5,963 bases of DNA from Clostridia bacterium (lineage in GTDB: Bacteria; Bacillota; Clostridia; Saccharofermentanales; UBA5734), in the NCBI GenBank assembly GCA_018056585.1, contig JAGPFK010000109.1:1-5963 (forward strand), written 5' to 3'. Numbering within the stretch: the stretch's first letter is position 1; each line of letters begins with the position of its first letter. The notes beneath the pieces are model-generated. The model was not told the DNA's origin. It saw only the letters and a program-made list of their open reading frames with translations, and did no database searches. Positions 5,526-5,963 of this stretch are shown piece after piece. The position numbers and the translations under genes are program-made.

Positions 5526-5963
5526 CTATTCACTTTTATCAATCATGGACAGATAAGGATTGCCATCTGCTCTGAAATAAACATTCGTAACATTCGGATG
5601 CGATACATAATAGGTATTGGTCCATGAAACGATGATGTTCAACACGTTTTCACAAAAGAACTTCTCAAGCTCAAATAAAGCGTCTTTTCTCTCTTTATAA
5701 TCTGTGCACTGCGCAACTTTGTCATACAACGCATCAAATTCCGGACTGGTGTAACCACGCAATCGCGGCGTGGTTTTGTAACTGTCGCTGTGATAGGCAT
5801 AAACAAAACTCAGCCAATCAGGCGATGCTGTGGCGTTGCCGCCCAGCCAAAGATCATAAGCGCCATCATAAGCCATGGAGATCATATTCCCTATCGTCTG
5901 TGATGAAATAGTCGATTTAAGACCCAAAACCTGCTTAAGCATATCCTGCACAGCAGATAGAAC
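5526..5963 (-). CDS. oppA: Peptide-binding protein of an ABC importer (SBP family 5, OppA-like), C-terminal fragment
   Basis: The 145 residues seen are the C-terminal end of a solute-binding protein; the N-terminus, with the expected signal or lipoprotein peptide, lies beyond the right edge. The reading frame stays open to the window edge, so a start near 5951 would be artificial. Visible features match family 5: an amphipathic helix VQDMLKQVLGLKSTISSQT, then a beta segment with AYDGAYDLWLGGNATASPDWL (the equivalent of the 'F-D-(L/A)-x-x-x-G-W-x-A-D-x-P-D' region), then GYTSPEFDALYDKVAQCTD and a KERKDALFELEKFF helix, followed by the final strand ending in YFRADGNPYLSMIDKSE and a TAG stop. It would deliver peptides to OppBC at the cell surface. 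It heads the transporter genes, as in typical oppABCDF operons. Peptide versus other family-5 ligands (nickel, sugars) cannot be decided from this fragment, but the associated peptidases favour peptides. Confidence 0.85.
   Translation of the reverse strand, partial: VLSAVQDMLKQVLGLKSTISSQTIGNMISMAYDGAYDLWLGGNATASPDWLSFVYAYHSDSYKTTPRLRGYTSPEFDALYDKVAQCTDYKERKDALFELEKFFCENVLNIIVSWTNTYYVSHPNVTNVYFRADGNPYLSMIDKSE

Noticed and set aside
1..5963. Defence, antibiotic-resistance or mobile-element system
   Set aside because: Every gene has a clear peptide-transport or peptidase identity, and there are no transposase, integrase, terminal repeats or phage-like genes in the window.

Overview
The window is one stretch of a tightly packed operon, with every convincing gene on the minus strand, so transcription runs from high to low coordinates. 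In that order it holds: the 3' end of a family-5 peptide-type substrate-binding protein gene (oppA-like, cut by the window edge), oppB and oppC (permeases), oppD and oppF (ATPases), a complete serine carboxypeptidase-like peptidase of family S10, and the first ~32 codons of a gene whose product looks like an S9 (prolyl-oligopeptidase/acylaminoacyl-peptidase type) serine peptidase, cut by the other edge. No RNA genes, insertion sequences, CRISPR arrays or large repeats were seen. There is no gene-free stretch over 300 bases; the largest gap is 102 bases between oppA and oppB.

Functionally this reads as a peptide uptake and breakdown unit. A binding protein captures peptides outside the cell, OppB/OppC form the membrane channel and OppD/OppF drive import with ATP. 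The S10 and S9 enzymes, the first with no visible signal peptide, would then trim the imported peptides in the cytoplasm. The substrate range of the transporter (oligopeptide, dipeptide or something more specialised) cannot be read from the sequence.

The layout indicates strong translational coupling. The ribosome-binding sites of oppC, oppD and the S10 gene overlap the stop codon of the gene before them; oppF overlaps the end of oppD; and the S9 gene starts on the stop codon of the S10 gene. The exception is the oppA-oppB gap, which carries a GC-rich hairpin that may set a higher dose of binding protein than of membrane components.

The gene order, intermediate base composition, purine-rich Shine-Dalgarno sites, TTG start and protein character suggest a peptide-fermenting low-to-mid-GC bacterium, most likely Bacillota (Firmicutes). 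That is an inference from general character; genus and family cannot be assigned. The window looks like good metabolic accessory content rather than a radically new system. The most unusual points are the S10 enzyme (loss of two residues that recognise the C-terminal carboxylate in classical carboxypeptidases), the S10-S9 pairing behind an Opp transporter, and cysteine clusters in both ATPases.
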